NCBI GenBank assembly: GCA_947462335.1 | Contig: OX381707.1 | Span: 21,082,404 to 21,146,403 of the forward strand | Length of the DNA: 64,000 nt | Direction of reading: 5' to 3' | Source: Harmothoe impar | Lineage: Eukaryota; Annelida; Polychaeta; Phyllodocida; Polynoidae | Shown here: positions 29,941-42,000 of the stretch, piece after piece | Numbering within the stretch: the first letter of the stretch is position 1 | Layout: each line of letters starts with the position of its first letter | Notes under the pieces: model-generated | The model's input: only the letters and a program-made list of their open reading frames with translations | Database searches by the model: none | What the model was told of the DNA's origin: nothing | Translations under genes and position numbers: made by a program

Positions 29941-30834
29941 CCACTGATGCTGGTAGAAAGCCATAAGAATGACAATCCTAGAAAGAGAAATGTGTTTAAT
30001 TTGTTTATACTAACAAATACCTGTACCTGTAACTTGGATTAAAGCAGCATGCACTCAAAAAGTAAACTTGTCTCCAGACTCTTCCAAGTGATGGTCATAA
30101 AATGAAACTTGTCTTAGTGACAAGGAAGGGGGTCTTGTTGACCCTCAGGCCATATTTCAAGAGGCCTACAGCCTTGTGAAATACAGCCCGAGGTCAACTC
30201 GTGAAATAACCAAGTCAACAGACCAAAACTCGTTGACCTTTGTCTACGTATCCTACAACTAAAAATGCCATGAGTAGTTTATTGAAAAATCCTACCCTAA
30301 GATTGTAGGTAGATAGACCGAGGTTTTCAAGTTTTAGTCTGTTGGGGGGGTTATCTCACGAAGGTTAAGAGTAGAAAGAAAAAGAAGCAGAAGAAGTTAG
30401 CTGCTAAGGAGAAGGTAGGGAGGACTCGTCCTAGTGCTAAATCTGATGTACCCACGGATCCTGTGCGTGGAAGTGCACGCATAGCAGGCCGGGGTGCTGT
30501 TACTTAGTCAGATAAGGGGTCTGGATATGGCAGACGGGATATCCGAATTTGTTCGGATCTCCGAGGTTTATCCGAGGAACCCCGGGAAGTTAACAGCTGG
30601 TGCAGATTGTCGAGAAAACACAACGAGAAATCCGGATTCTTGGTATAAATTGATGTGGCAAGAACGGGTGCTGCTTACTCGGTAGAGGGCATTGGGATTC
30701 CCGGTATTTGGAATGATAATAATTATTTAAGATACTTACATGCCGTGATCTGTGTAGTGGGCTAAACCTTAGTAATTGTCGGGTTATTTGTCCCTAGAAT
30801 CCAACCTATTATATCATTGGAAAGAGCAGTGTTT

Positions 30835-31145
30835 AAGAATGGTTGAAATGAGGAGAGGTAACTCCTAAATATGAGGAAACCAGCATGGTTAAAATGAGGA
30901 GATGTTACTCCTAAATATGAAGAAATCAGAATGGTTGAAATGAGGAGATGTTACTCCTAAATATGAGGAAACCAGAATGGTTGAAATGAGGAGATGTTAC
31001 TCCTAAATATGATGAAATCAGAATGGTTGAAATGAGGAGATGTTACTCCTAAATATAAGGAAACCAGAATGGTTGAAATGAGATGTTGCTCCTAAATATG
31101 AGGAAACCAGAATGGTTGAAATGAGGAGATGTTACTCCTAAATAT
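30835..31145. repeat. tandem array, unit about 52 bp
   Basis: Six or seven copies of 'gaatggttgaaatgaggag / atgttactcctaaatatgagg'. The ORF running out of its end to 31,503 has no recognised domain. 29,941-30,834 holds a Lys-rich stretch (30,355-30,510, no intact ORF) that may be a retroelement relic. Confidence 0.75.
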
Positions 31146-31635
31146 GAGGACACCAAAACTAAGAAACATTCCCCCGGAATTAGTCCGGAACACCAAAAGT
31201 TTTTTTGTTTTTTTTCAACATTTATTGTATTCAGAACATCATGAATACATTCAGTGCATTGAGGTGGAAGACGAGGATTTGGGTGTTGACTCTGCCACTA
31301 CTATTTCAGAACTGAATCAGGTATGTTGCTTCCCGCCCACCTGGGGCTTCCAGGCAGCTGACCCCAACTTGACATATGGTTTGAAGTTCTCTCATTGGTT
31401 GAAATGTGTCACCAGGTCAGGGTGGGTCACATTTAGTCCCAATGTTTGGGATTTACTACAAATAACAATTTCGAAATTGTGTACTGAAATTTCTAAAAAT
31501 TAAAAGTCTCAGTTAGATCTCTAAAAAGAGGTCTAGTCTCTATGAATAGAGAATATTTGTAGTTTCTAAATAATTCCAAGAATATTTAGTACCAATGTTT
31601 GAGATAGACTGTCAGCTGAGTGTGAGTTCTGAATA

Positions 31636-31662
31636 GTTTCAGCTGTTCACAGCTTCATCAGG
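31636..31662 (-). ncRNA. hammerhead-ribozyme-like core in the PLE 3' region
   Basis: On minus: CCTGATGA, then AGCTG-TGAA-CAGCT (5-bp stem II with tetraloop), then GAAAC. This is the conserved CUGAUGA / stem II / GAAA order of hammerhead ribozymes, which PLEs are known to carry. I could not find a convincing stem III with a cleavage triplet, so it may be vestigial. Confidence 0.5.
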
Positions 31663-31724
31663 TGTAATGCAGAGAGGTAAATATTTCCTCAATTTACAAA
31701 TGTCTGTTCTATGTTAGATGTGTA

Positions 31725-31950
31725 TATCGTAAATTCTCTCGTAGAAGCCGCGGCTTGTACGCAAGTCAGACTCAGCTTTCTTTTGATACCAAACATGCCT
31801 ATATAGGGTGCGGCTTATACGAGAGTTTTTATTAGTATACTACAGTACCAAAATCGCAATATTCAGACCCCCTCTGCGGCTTATATAATTTGTCAAAGTT
31901 AGGGGTGCGGCTTATACGCGAGTTAGGCTTATACGCGAGAATTTACGGTA
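31725..31950. mobile_element. MITE of the 'CGTAAATTCTCGCGTATAAGCCGC' family
   Basis: Ends 'tatcgtaaattctctcgtag' and 'cttatacgcgagaatttacg' inverted, flanked by TA. Relatives sit at 48,493, 53,213, 56,069 and (partial) 60,830. It interrupts the PLE and is therefore younger. Confidence 0.7.
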
Positions 31951-32233
31951 GATGTGACATTTTACCTTTTGTTGACCAATATGTGTTTTTATATCAGGCC
32001 TGGTTGGGGGTGGGGCCACCTGTCATAGGTGGGCCTACTTGGTAGGACTTGAATACCTGAAACATAAAATGTTGACTCGGGTATCAATCTATAATTGATA
32101 GTCCTCCCGTACCAATGTGAAATCCAGCAGGAAGGGTTTATTTTAATTATAAAAATAATAATTAAAATGTCTCTTGTCCATAAATGTGGATTTTGGCGTA
32201 AGGAAAAAAATGACGTGGCATTTTGTGGTGAGT

Positions 32234-32914
32234 CTAGCCAAAGCGATTCTCCATTATGTTCATCCCTAGTGGGATGAGTGTCTTCAGCCTCTGTACCCAT
32301 TTCCATTCAATGAGTTTCCTCAGCTTGTTAGCCCGGTTTGACAGGGGGTGTTCATAAATGAACTCCAGGATGTAGACCTTCATGTCTTTGTCTTTTTTGT
32401 GACCAGGTCTGTTGAAGTGGTATGCCACCTCACTTTTCTCATATCTTTTGTGTTCCACATCTCCGATGTGTTCAGAGATTCGGTCGTGGAGGGCGCGTTG
32501 GGTTTCCCCAATGTATCTCTTGCCGCAGCACTTGCATTCAATGCAGTATACTACGTTGGAGCTACCACAATTCACATTGGTCTTCGTGACCTTCGAGACT
32601 TTCTTGTTGATCTCGATTTTCCCACTCTTGTCTAGAATGGGACATACCTCACAAACAGGGTGTTTCTTGGTCGGTTTGTGGACACAAGAGTTTACCCTTG
32701 GTGTTTGTGTTTCATCCTCACCCCCGTCCTCAGACGGGTGGTAGTCACATTTTGCCCTCACCAGGTAGTCCCGGAGGTTCTTGGGTCGTCGGTGGCCTAC
32801 GACTACCTTCATTCTTTGGAAGCCTCTAGTCGTGCTATATTCCCCCAGCTCGTCCCATCTACCCTTTATTATTTTCTCCAATTTGTTGTAGTTGGGTCTG
32901 AAAGTAGTGCTCAA
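32234..32914 (-). pseudogene. PLE GIY-YIG endonuclease domain
   Basis: 226 codons. The GIY-YIG region is VVYCIECKCCGKRYIGETQ followed by LHDRISEHIGD, with the Tyr, Gly, Arg and His positions present, preceded by a CXXC-type VCPILDKSG and HKPTKKHPVCEVC zinc-binding segment common in this class. It has no ATG; a TAA immediately upstream cuts it from the in-frame Lys-rich linker (32,915-33,075). In live elements it is the C-terminal half of the RT polyprotein, nicking the target during insertion. Confidence 0.8.
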
Positions 32915-33091
32915 TTAGATTTTCTCCTCTGCCTGTGCTTTCAGGTCTTTCTTCTTCTTCTTTTTCAGAAGTTCTTTGCGCCTTTTAGTGGTGGCCTGTT
33001 TCCTGGCCTCCAAGAGCAATTCTTCAGGGTAGCCTTTCTCCCTGAATTGGGCCGCCTTTATGTCGGCATGCCGTTCAAAGTCTGCCTCGAC

Positions 33092-33334
33092 TTAGGAAGG
33101 CAGACGTAGGAATTGGCTGTATGGTAGACTCTTTTTCACACTGGGTGGGTGGGCAGAGTCATATCTCAAATAACTATTTGAGTCGGTGTGTTTGGTGTAT
33201 AGATCTGTATACAACTTCCCGGTATTGTCTAGTTTCACTTTTGTGTCAAGGAAACTGATCTCCTGTTTGGACCATTCTGATGTGAACTTGATGCTGTGAT
33301 GTTGTTGATTCAGGTATTCCAACCATTTTATCAA
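33092..33334 (-). pseudogene. PLE reverse transcriptase, C-terminal part
   Basis: Continuation of the RT: WLEYLNQQHHSIKFTSEW, EISFLDTKV (RT motif E region), YTDLYTKHTDSNSYLRY and PYSQFLRL, all typical of PLEs. It is displaced by one frame from the upstream part and ends at a premature TAA, after which the linker resumes in another frame. Confidence 0.8.
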
Positions 33335-34194
33335 CTCCGTTTCTCCGTGATCCCAGACGAAAAAAACATCATGAATCTTAACCAGACTCTGGGCTTTTTT
33401 TCATAGTTTTCTATGAATTTCTCTTCAAGGGTAGTCATGAAGAGACAAGCATATGAGGGTGCCACTCGGGTCCCTATTGCTGTGCCACTTATTTGTAAGT
33501 AGTTTTGCCCATTGAATTGAAAGTTGTTACTTTTTAGAACCATTGTGAGGAGCTCTATCAGAGTCTCGTTTTTGGGGTTTATGTCCCCAGATCTCTTAGT
33601 ATCCAGCATCTGTTTGATGCTCTCTATTCCTTCATCATTAGGGATGTTGGTATAGAGGGAAGTCACATCTAGTGTGCCTATAATACTCATCTCAGACAGT
33701 CTGTCTAGACTCTCTACTTGATTGATGAAATCTGTTGTATCCTTTACAAAGGAGTCACTGTTCTGTACCATTGGTTTCAAAAAGATGTCAACTAATGCTG
33801 AGATCTTCTCGGTGGGGTAATTGTTGGCAGATACAATGGGTCTGCCTGGGGGGTTGGTCAGATTTTTGTGGATTTTAGGAAGGAAGTAGATTTGTGGGGT
33901 TCTAACTTTGTTTGCAAGTAGGACCTTCCCCACTTTCTTACTGATTTCCTTTTCCTCCAGCATCTGGACCACCCTTGATTCCACTTTTGCCTGGTATAGG
34001 TCAGTTGGGTCACTATCTAATTTGAGATATGTTCCCTGGTCATTCCATTGTCTGTTACCCTCTGCTATATATTTGAGGGTATCCATGACTACTATTGACC
34101 CACCCTTATCGGCGGGTTTGATTGTCAATGATTTATCTTTGGCTAATTCTCTAAGAGCTTTCCTTTGCTTTGTATTCACATTTTGGACTTTCAC
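33331..34194 (-). pseudogene. PLE reverse transcriptase, catalytic site lost
   Basis: 287 codons with DKGGSIVVMD, IYFLPKIHK, PGRPIVSANNYPTEKIS, GTLDVTSLYTNIP (motif A) and QISGTAIGTRVAPSYACLFM (motif B). At motif C the expected aromatic-x-DD is replaced by RFMMFF: bases are missing at about 33,370-33,380 and the frame shifts. The copy cannot encode an active enzyme. The start chosen here is internal to the domain; similar sequence continues upstream to about 34,420 without an intact frame. Confidence 0.85.
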
Positions 34195-35264
34195 ATCCTT
34201 GGGGTGACTCGACTTGTTAAGACATTTGATATTTTCATGACACCAATTTTCTAAGGGAATTGATCCGCTTGGGGGTCTCCAGCCCGAGGCTGAATTTTTG
34301 GTTTTGATGAGGTTGAAGGGGGGGACAGGTTTTTTTCTCTGTCGACATGGCTTCTACTATGCTAGGTTGTCTAAGGCCCTGACTGTCAGTGTTGGAACTT
34401 TTAGACTTCTTTTTCTTTTTTTTTCCCTACGCCAAAATCCACATTTATGGACGAGAGACATTTTAATTATTATTTTTATAATTAAAATAAACCCTTCCTG
34501 CTGGATTTCACATTGGTACGGGAGGACTATCAATTATACATTCAGTGCATTGTTCATTAATACTTGTTTTTATGTTAGCATGAATGCTTCGGAGGTTAAC
34601 TCAAACACTCCTTGCACTCCTAAAAACATTGTAAAACTCAACGATGAGAGTGAAGATCTACCACCATTCATGGTTAACAAATATGGATGTGGTGTTTTCT
34701 CCCTCATTGGAGATTGTTGGTAATGATTCAGTTTTTGAAGAGGTGATAGGATGAGCTCTCCTGCCACTGTTTCATTCACTGATAATTTGTCTTTAATCTC
34801 AGAGAAATTGTATTTCCCTAGTAGGTCATAGGTATCAACTGACCTTACACTACCTAGACCTCCTGCATAGGAGACTAGGTTAGTATCTAAGAAGGGCTTA
34901 ATAGGCCGACACCTTTTCCAATATGGTTAATAAAATTAGAGGATAATTGGAGATGAAATAACTTCTCCACCCTCTATACATTTTTGATGGTGTTACAGCC
35001 GGTGATTGAGACAAGGTCTAGAACTTGGCTTCTTTTCATTAGGTGGATACTCTATAGTATATTGGACTTGGAAACCTGTCATAGAGTTCATCTATCCATT
35101 TCATGTAGTAGAATGTCTAAATCAAGTTCAGAGATCTGTATTATTGATACGGCCGTGATCGTTCAGGTTTATCTGGGGCTTAACATGTATATTCAAAGAC
35201 ATGGTCCATGTTATTGATGTCAAAGGTACAAAATTGGACTCAAATCCGTTATTTCATAATAATA

Positions 35265-35474
35265 TACTGTAAACGTATGTAATTTCGCGCTGTACTTATT
35301 TTCGCGATTTTCGCAGATTTTTAAAATCGCGAAAATATGTACAGCGCAAATATTTATCCAATACAGTCCTATACCTAACATATGCTAAAATCCACAAATT
35401 CAAGTACACGTGAAAGTGTACTTTCTAGGCAAATCGCGAAAATATTAATGCGCGAAAATACATACGTTTACAGT
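35265..35474. mobile_element. MITE of the 'CGTAAAC/TTTCGCG' family, copy 1
   Basis: Ends TACTGTAAACGTATGT and ACATACGTTTACAGT. Interior has 'aaaatcgcgaaaatatgtacagcgc'. A relative is at 51,516-51,726 in a TRPM intron. TA-type target is likely. Confidence 0.75.
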
Positions 35475-36634
35475 CGTGGGTAATATTCATAGAGGTGTAT
35501 GTTTGATATTATAAGCTTGTCAGACTAATTTATTGATGAGAGTTAAAAGCCATGTAGTGTAGGTTTGCAGATAGGGGAAAATAAGTCCAAAAGCCAGTTG
35601 AAATGAGAAAATGGTATTGGATCTGTTATGTTCTCTTGAAACAGGAGATGACTGTTTTTCATGGGTGAGGAGGTTTTACCTAAGAGTTCTACCTCTAGGT
35701 CCAGTAGTCGGTCAAAATTGACATCTGTCGCGGAAGTGACAGAGTAACCAGTTAAGTCTGGGATGCAGGCTGGTACATCCACGGCTGGAGAAAGGAGTTC
35801 TGTAGAGAAAACTCCATCTTTTGCTGAGGGTAGACTGTCTGTGTCTAAGATAAACAACAAGATGACTTATCTATATGATTCTGGTTGGAGTTGGGAAACC
35901 ACTCCATCAGTGGGTCCTTTGGATAAACACATGAAAGGGACAAATGATTTGTGGATGTGAGGAAGAAACTTAACTCAACACTCATCAGTTCCTTATCCTG
36001 TGACCTGCATGGGAGAACTCTCATTGGGTTCTCCTGGCAGTTTATGTTTGAGGGTGCTCTTGTAGAAGTGCCACTTCCTAAGTTGATGGGTGATCTCAAT
36101 ACCTGGATAACAGGAATTGGATTACTAATATTGAAGAAACAGAGTGTTAGTAGGTGTGAAACTCCTATGTTACACTAGAATTGACATGCAACTTGGCTCT
36201 GCAAAGAGCCAGGGTGTAGTCCAAAAATCAAAAATTGACATGAGTTGGAGGCAGTGAAAGCTGATCTCCACTCTCGTATGAAAAAGAAGGAATAAGAGAC
36301 GGAAGTACTCAAAGCTGATCTCGAATTGAGAGATGTTTTGCATACTTTAGAACTCTTAGTGGAGAAAATTAGGATAGAAAAACAATTGGAATTGGTTGCT
36401 TATACTATCCTAACCACAAACCACATAATTCAATTAGACATAGTTAAATGATATACCATGTGGGAGCATAAATTCTACTCCTTGTAGTCTGATCTTATAG
36501 TTCAAATTGATTAAATGAAGTCTCTTAAGGTAAAATTGGTTGATCTTAATGGGCAGTACTCCGTTCTTGACAAAACAGTCATAAGAGGACGATGAGTGCT
36601 TTTCGGAGATTACTGATTTCTTTGAGGACTGTGA

Positions 36635-36885
36635 TAGTAATACCACTTACTATGTGGTATGGTGAGAGTACTATGGGGTAGAGAGGAGTTCTGCTCCACT
36701 ACATCTATGGTACAGTTATGCAGTCTCCAATGGTGTGGTAGGAGATGATCAATCTGATCCCTCTTACTATGTGGTATGGTGAGAGTACTATAGGGTAGAG
36801 AGGAGTTCTGCTCCACTACATCTATGGTACAGCGATGCAGTCTACAATTAATGGTGTGTTAGGAGATGATCAATCTGATCCCCTC
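36635..36885. repeat. two-copy tandem repeat, unit about 123 bp
   Basis: 'tactatgtggtatggtgag' to 'ggagatgatcaatctgatcc' occurs twice in a row. The surrounding 34,553-39,094 has scattered coding-like scraps (for example 34,580-34,720) but no intact or recognised gene; it may be a worn retroelement interior. Confidence 0.75.
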
Positions 36886-37261
36886 TCCTGCACCGGGAGT
36901 TGCAGCTACATAAGATGAACCAGGAGATGAAATTATCTCCTATAGATAAATCTAATGGGACTATATGGTCTCTGGGTACCTACCTGGATCGGACATTATG
37001 CCGGCCCGGGTAGACAGAGTATGTCTGTCATTTGAACCCATTGTTGCAAAGAAACTCAAACCCAGTAAGTTTGGGGAGAGTCCATGTCAGCTGACACTCG
37101 AATTGAGGAGTCAGAAACCTTTGGGTAAAAGTTCTAACCAAAACCTTTGGGTTTTTAAGTGCATAAGACAAAGATTTTCTTGCGGAGCCATTAAGTCTAA
37201 AGCCTCGATCTCCGATGGAAGTTTTTACTTATGTTACATAATTTTGTAAGGTGTTATGCCA

Positions 37262-37500
37262 TGTCACTGTGATTTATATTCACATAAGTACGCAGTCAGA
37301 TATAAAAATTCTGAGTACGGTACGCAATCATGTACACAGTCATGTACATAGACAGGTACGCAGTCAGATATGAAAAATCAGAGTCAGGTACGCAATTGTG
37401 TACACAGTTATGTACATAGACCGGTACGCAGTCAGGTATGAAAAATCTGAGTCAGGTACGCAATCATGTACACAGTCATGTACATAGACCGGTACGCACT
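37262..37500. repeat. tandem array, unit about 66 bp
   Basis: Three to four copies of 'gtacgcagtcagatatgaaa / gtacacagtcatgtacatag'. No coding support. Confidence 0.7.
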
Positions 37501-38261
37501 TCGCCACACTCACAGTCAGTGTTCGTCATGGACGAGATGCTGCCTCTACAGTATGCTGAAGGGTACGGTTCCGGAGATGGTCTGGACAATTACCGTACGG
37601 ACCTGCCTGTCCCTCTGCCATCCATCAACCCTTATGATGTATGACTGCTGGGCTTTTGACAGTCTGTTGAAGCTGCAGCTGTGGTGGGAGATTTGGATTA
37701 TGGTGGGATGCTGAAGAACTCCTCCGATCTCCTGCCATCCTGATGAACTGATTAGCGTTATGTGAGCTATGATACACATACACGCTTCTCCTACTACCAG
37801 CTATGAACTGTTCCGGTACAACTTCAGTGTTGACTTATGGACTTCCATTTGGATTATGTTACCTGCCTACAGTGGTTAGTCATCGATGGAGCACAGTGCA
37901 ACACGACTGTTGTACTTAAAATTTTATAGAGGCACTATCATAATGTTGTATGGTTTGAAGGGTACAAATATGAAAAGACACTCCTAAGAACTTTTATATC
38001 TTGTGCCTAGTACCCAATTTATATATTAGTGTGTGTGTTCTGTGTTGGAGATACAACATTATATCTCTCCATGCTTGAGAAACCTTCTCTTTGATATGCG
38101 TGAATCAAAAAGGACAGTGAACACTCAATCTGCTGATACATTTTGGATCTCTTTGAGACCGAGCAGAGACTATGCTACAGGTGGTTACATATTATTTGGT
38201 TTATGAAACCAGGGACTGCACATATGTTGATATACTCGTGAAGGTTACCATAGATGCCTTG

Positions 38262-38605
38262 GACTATAACACTGTTTCCTCAGTTTGACTTTCCAGAAGG
38301 GTTAGCAAGCTTAGAGATGTGTGTTTAATACTTGTATGTTAATACTATGTGCTTTCATACTATAACACTGTTTCCTCAGTTTGACTTTCCAGAAGGGTTA
38401 GCAAGCTTAGAGATGTGTGTTTAATACTTGTATGTTAATACTATGTGCTTTCATACTATAACACTGTTTCTTCAGTTTGACTTTCCAGAAGGGTTAGCAA
38501 GCTTAGAGATGTGTGTTTAATACTCATATGTTAATGCCATGGGCTTTATACTGAAAAACTGTTTCCTCAGTTTGACTTTCCAGAAGGGTTAGCAGGCTTA
38601 GAGTC
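38262..38605. repeat. tandem array, unit about 97 bp
   Basis: Four copies of 'ctataacactgtttcctcag ... gttagcaagcttagagatg', the last most diverged. Confidence 0.8.
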
Positions 38606-39094
38606 TTGTGTTCAACCAGTATCACTGATGACCATAGGTCTCTTGTCTAAGTTCTAGGCTGAGCCTTTTTCTCCTGTTACAAGTAACTAGGTGAAATGGG
38701 TTACAATTATGGTCAATAACTATTGAATTGTTATGAAGTATGTGTAGCTATACTTTGGTTTGTGAGAATCACTACTGTGTTCATCACCATTATGAAATCA
38801 CTATGGTATTCATCACTGCATTATCCGTTTCATATTCTTGAGCATTTCTGGAATTGAAAATGTATGATTATTGAGAGATGCTATATGATTGTAGTGGAGG
38901 TATTTTATTGAAGTATTTTCAGTAAGAGGAGTTTTCTAAACTCCTGGTTTTGTTTTAATTGAGGTCTTGAGAAATAAGTCGTCTCTACTATGATATAGTT
39001 TCGACAATATATATTGTTATACTCATGTTACTCATATAACAATACTCAATTCTTTCGGTTGCTGAAGGTTACTATATTGTCTGGTGGGGGGTAG

Positions 39095-39741
39095 TGTAGC
39101 GATCCGCCTTACTCCTCTCACCCTCACGCTGGCTACCCGAACTTTCCCGGGAAGGTCCGGCGGTCACTGGGTACAGGCCCCCCCTCCCACCTGCTGCTGG
39201 TGGTGCTGGGTGCCTGGGACTCCCGGATTTTTGCCCACTGAACCTTGACCAGGGGCAGGTATATAAGGCCTGCCTGCCAGGACACCTGCAAGGTATTCCT
39301 TGAGGCTGGCTCATGCCAGTCCATAGAGTGCTACACAGCAGTTGGTCCTAGATCCCTGCTGTAGTCCCACTGTTGGAGCTGGGCTCCCTACAGGTTGGTT
39401 GCTGTCACATGTATCTCCAAGTCCTGGAGATTGCTGTGACAGGTATACTCTCCACCCTTCCCAACTCCCATGCTGGAGTGGGAACTGTTGGAGAAACCTT
39501 TCTGTATGAAGCCAGCATAGCCCCAACTCTAGAACCCCCTGTCCCCCATTCCTGTAGAAGTAGGGTTCTGAGGCATATTTGAGTATGAGAGTTGGGAGTG
39601 ATCTGGATTAATAAGACCGGAGAATATATCTCATTCTGTAACTGTTCTTGATCTATTGAAATAAAGAAACTATATTTAATGCAACCTATTCTTCGAATCT
39701 GTTGGCTCAGAATACAATCCCTGTATCCTGAACCAGTTACA
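39095..39741 (+). mobile_element. probable LTR (3' or solo) of a retrotransposon
   Basis: Begins TGTAGCG right after a purine-rich 'ggtggggggtag' that could be a polypurine tract, and ends GTTACA. Inside are TATATAAGG (39,260-39,268) and AATAAA (39,660-39,665) in the order expected for an LTR promoter and poly(A) site. Flanking bases do not form a clear duplication, favouring a 3' LTR with a decayed interior to the left. No second LTR was seen. Confidence 0.5.
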
Positions 39742-41686
39742 ATAGCATATGACATATATATGCTTTTACTACATTTAACCATTTCTAATGATACAATAAT
39801 ATTTCCTTTGTGGTTTAAGAAATTAACAAATGATACTTCTTAAAGATTTATTCAAACTGTTAACATGAACTTGCACTAACCTGCAATTTAATAACCACTG
39901 TTTTGTGTAATAATTGACAAGAACTTTTGGGACGATTCTTATAGGGTTGTGACATTATTTGACTTTGTTATTTTTATGAACTGACAATTTATACCATACT
40001 TGCTTGCATAAATATGTTTACGTACACTTTCAAACTGAATGATAATGTTAATCTATAACTGTAGATACCTCCTTCTATTAACTAATTATACACAGTATAG
40101 ACCTATACCTGTATAAACCCCAGGCAGGGGGAGTGGCATTGACTCGCTGGAGGTAGTTCCCCCAGCACTCCTGGGGGGCGCCAGCGGCGCCCTAGGAGTT
40201 CCAGCGCCCGCCGGGAGGTGGCGCCCCGGTGTGAAGTCATCCCCCGGCGTGACGTCACCAGCCTTGACGTCGCTTAGCGACCATTCCATCTGTTGTGTGC
40301 GGACTAGATAAGGCCACTCCGTTTGAATCTGGGTCAGTTGGCCTGCAAGTATCATAGAGTACGCACCTCCAGTATTTTGGAAATTTTTTTAATTTTTGGG
40401 GTTAGGGTATTTATTCTGTAAATATTGATATTTATGGTATTGTTGTTGATTGTGATATTTATAATATTTATGATATTGTTATTATTATTGTATAGTGTCA
40501 TTCTGACTTGTGATCATTTAGCTGCTGTGTCTGTTTAGACCTGTGTTAGGCGCTAAAAAGCTCATGTTATTGCGATACAGGACCATGGATCGTCCTAGTC
40601 TAGTCATTATGGTCATTTATTGTTATTGGTAATTGTCACTAAAAAAGTTGAGTGTGACTATTTATGTAACTGCATAGTACTTCAGTGTTGATAAAAATAT
40701 AGGCTGATATTTTAGGTACTACATATTTCACCACACCAATGTCTTGTGTCTTCTATTATATTAATGTTATTTTTATTATATTAATATATCCTAGCTACCG
40801 GTAACTTAATATTCTCATATTGACCTAGTAGTTTCCATGGTAACTTGTATATACTATAGTAAGTCTAGCCCGAGTGCAGACCTTTCATATATATTAATGT
40901 AATATAACTTAATATATATTTCCACCCCCCTAACCAGGGGTGGGCATATCTGAAAATCCTGGAGCCAATACAGGATTGTCTGTAGCCTGTGGTAGATCGA
41001 GAATTGTCGGCGGGGGGGGGGGTTATTTTGATGCATTTTGGCACACAATATATTAAAGGGGCCGTCCTCCTGCCGTAGATCCAACAGCTTAGGGTAGAGC
41101 ATGTCGTTCATAACCAAGTGACCTTTCAGATGTGTCTGTAAACAAGGCCCCAAGCCACCAAAGGCCACTTAGTAGACTGCAGTCTTGAGTGTGCTGACAG
41201 CCTTCAAACATACACTGTAAAAAAGTGTTTCTAATTTTTAAACACATTTACCCAAACATATTAAAGTTAGACACTTTCACTGAATCTCAGAATCTCAGCA
41301 CTTTCTTCTGTCAGCAGGTCCAGGGATATGGCTGCTGGTGGTGGTTGAGCCTACAAAAGTGAAATATTGGTGGACAAGGCCAGTTTGGCTGGTCCACTGG
41401 AATAATTTGGACAGCACTATGTACCTATTATTGTTGACATTATCTAAATTGTCATTGATGTCAACCAATACAATGGGAACTATATTTGACTAAGGAGAGC
41501 CTGTACATGGGCAAAAGCCTGAACAAGGAATAGGAGAATAATACCAGGGGGCTAGTTAAACTGCCCTCTCCCACGGTTTTTCATTGTTGTAGCTCACCCC
41601 TCACTGGCAGCCATATCCCTACACATAGCTAGAAAAAAGCTTGCCATCAATTTGAATCAGGCTTTCCTTGGAATTAGGGAGTGGTC
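39742..41686. other. intergenic; GC-rich block at 40,130-40,330
   Basis: Mostly AT-rich without a recognised gene. 40,130-40,330 is GC-rich with an inverted repeat 'ctcctggggggcgcc/ggcgccctaggag' (40,168-40,199) and a CRE-like 'gtgacgtcac' (40,249-40,258). It may be a fragment of a mobile promoter; no transcript is evident. Confidence 0.4.
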
Positions 41687-41997
41687 ATTTTTTAACAACA
41701 GGGGGGGGTCGGTGGATTTTCGCGTGAGCGGGTCGAAATTTTTTTGGTCCCCCCCCGTGGGAGGGGTCAAAATTTTTTTGATCCCCCCCTCAGGCAAGTT
41801 GAAATTGAGCGCGGCCGACCCCTTTGAGCTATAGCAACGCGCGGGCTTCTTCGCTAAAAAGGGGTGCAATTTTTTTGGTCCCCCCCTCAAGAGGGGTCCA
41901 AATTTTTTTGGTCCCCCCCCTTCAAGGGGTCCAAATTTTTTTGGTCCCCCCCCCAAATCCACCAACCCCCCCCTGTTGTTAAAAAATGACCACTCCC
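41687..41997 (+). mobile_element. PIF/Harbinger-type MITE, copy 2
   Basis: GGGAGTGGTCATTTTTTAAC at the left and its complement at the right, with TTA duplicated (41,684-41,686; 41,998-42,000). 88-90% similar by eye to copies 1 and 3. Confidence 0.85.
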
Positions 41998-42000
41998 TTA

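Larger units (their letters stand above)
31262..34536 (-). mobile_element. Penelope-like element (PLE), inactive
   Basis: Flanked by a 16-bp duplication 'tacattcagtgcattg' (31,246-31,261; 34,537-34,552). On minus it has a PLE reverse transcriptase (34,194-33,331 and on to 33,092), then a GIY-YIG endonuclease (to 32,234), bracketed by 111-bp inverted repeats (32,090-32,200 and 34,428-34,538). A hammerhead-like motif lies near the 3' end. At least three lesions disable it. A MITE (31,725-31,950) has inserted into its 3' part. Confidence 0.8.

Noticed and set aside
31129..31503. 124-codon plus-strand ORF
   Set aside because: Starts in a tandem repeat, crosses the left TSD and enters the PLE; no conserved domain.
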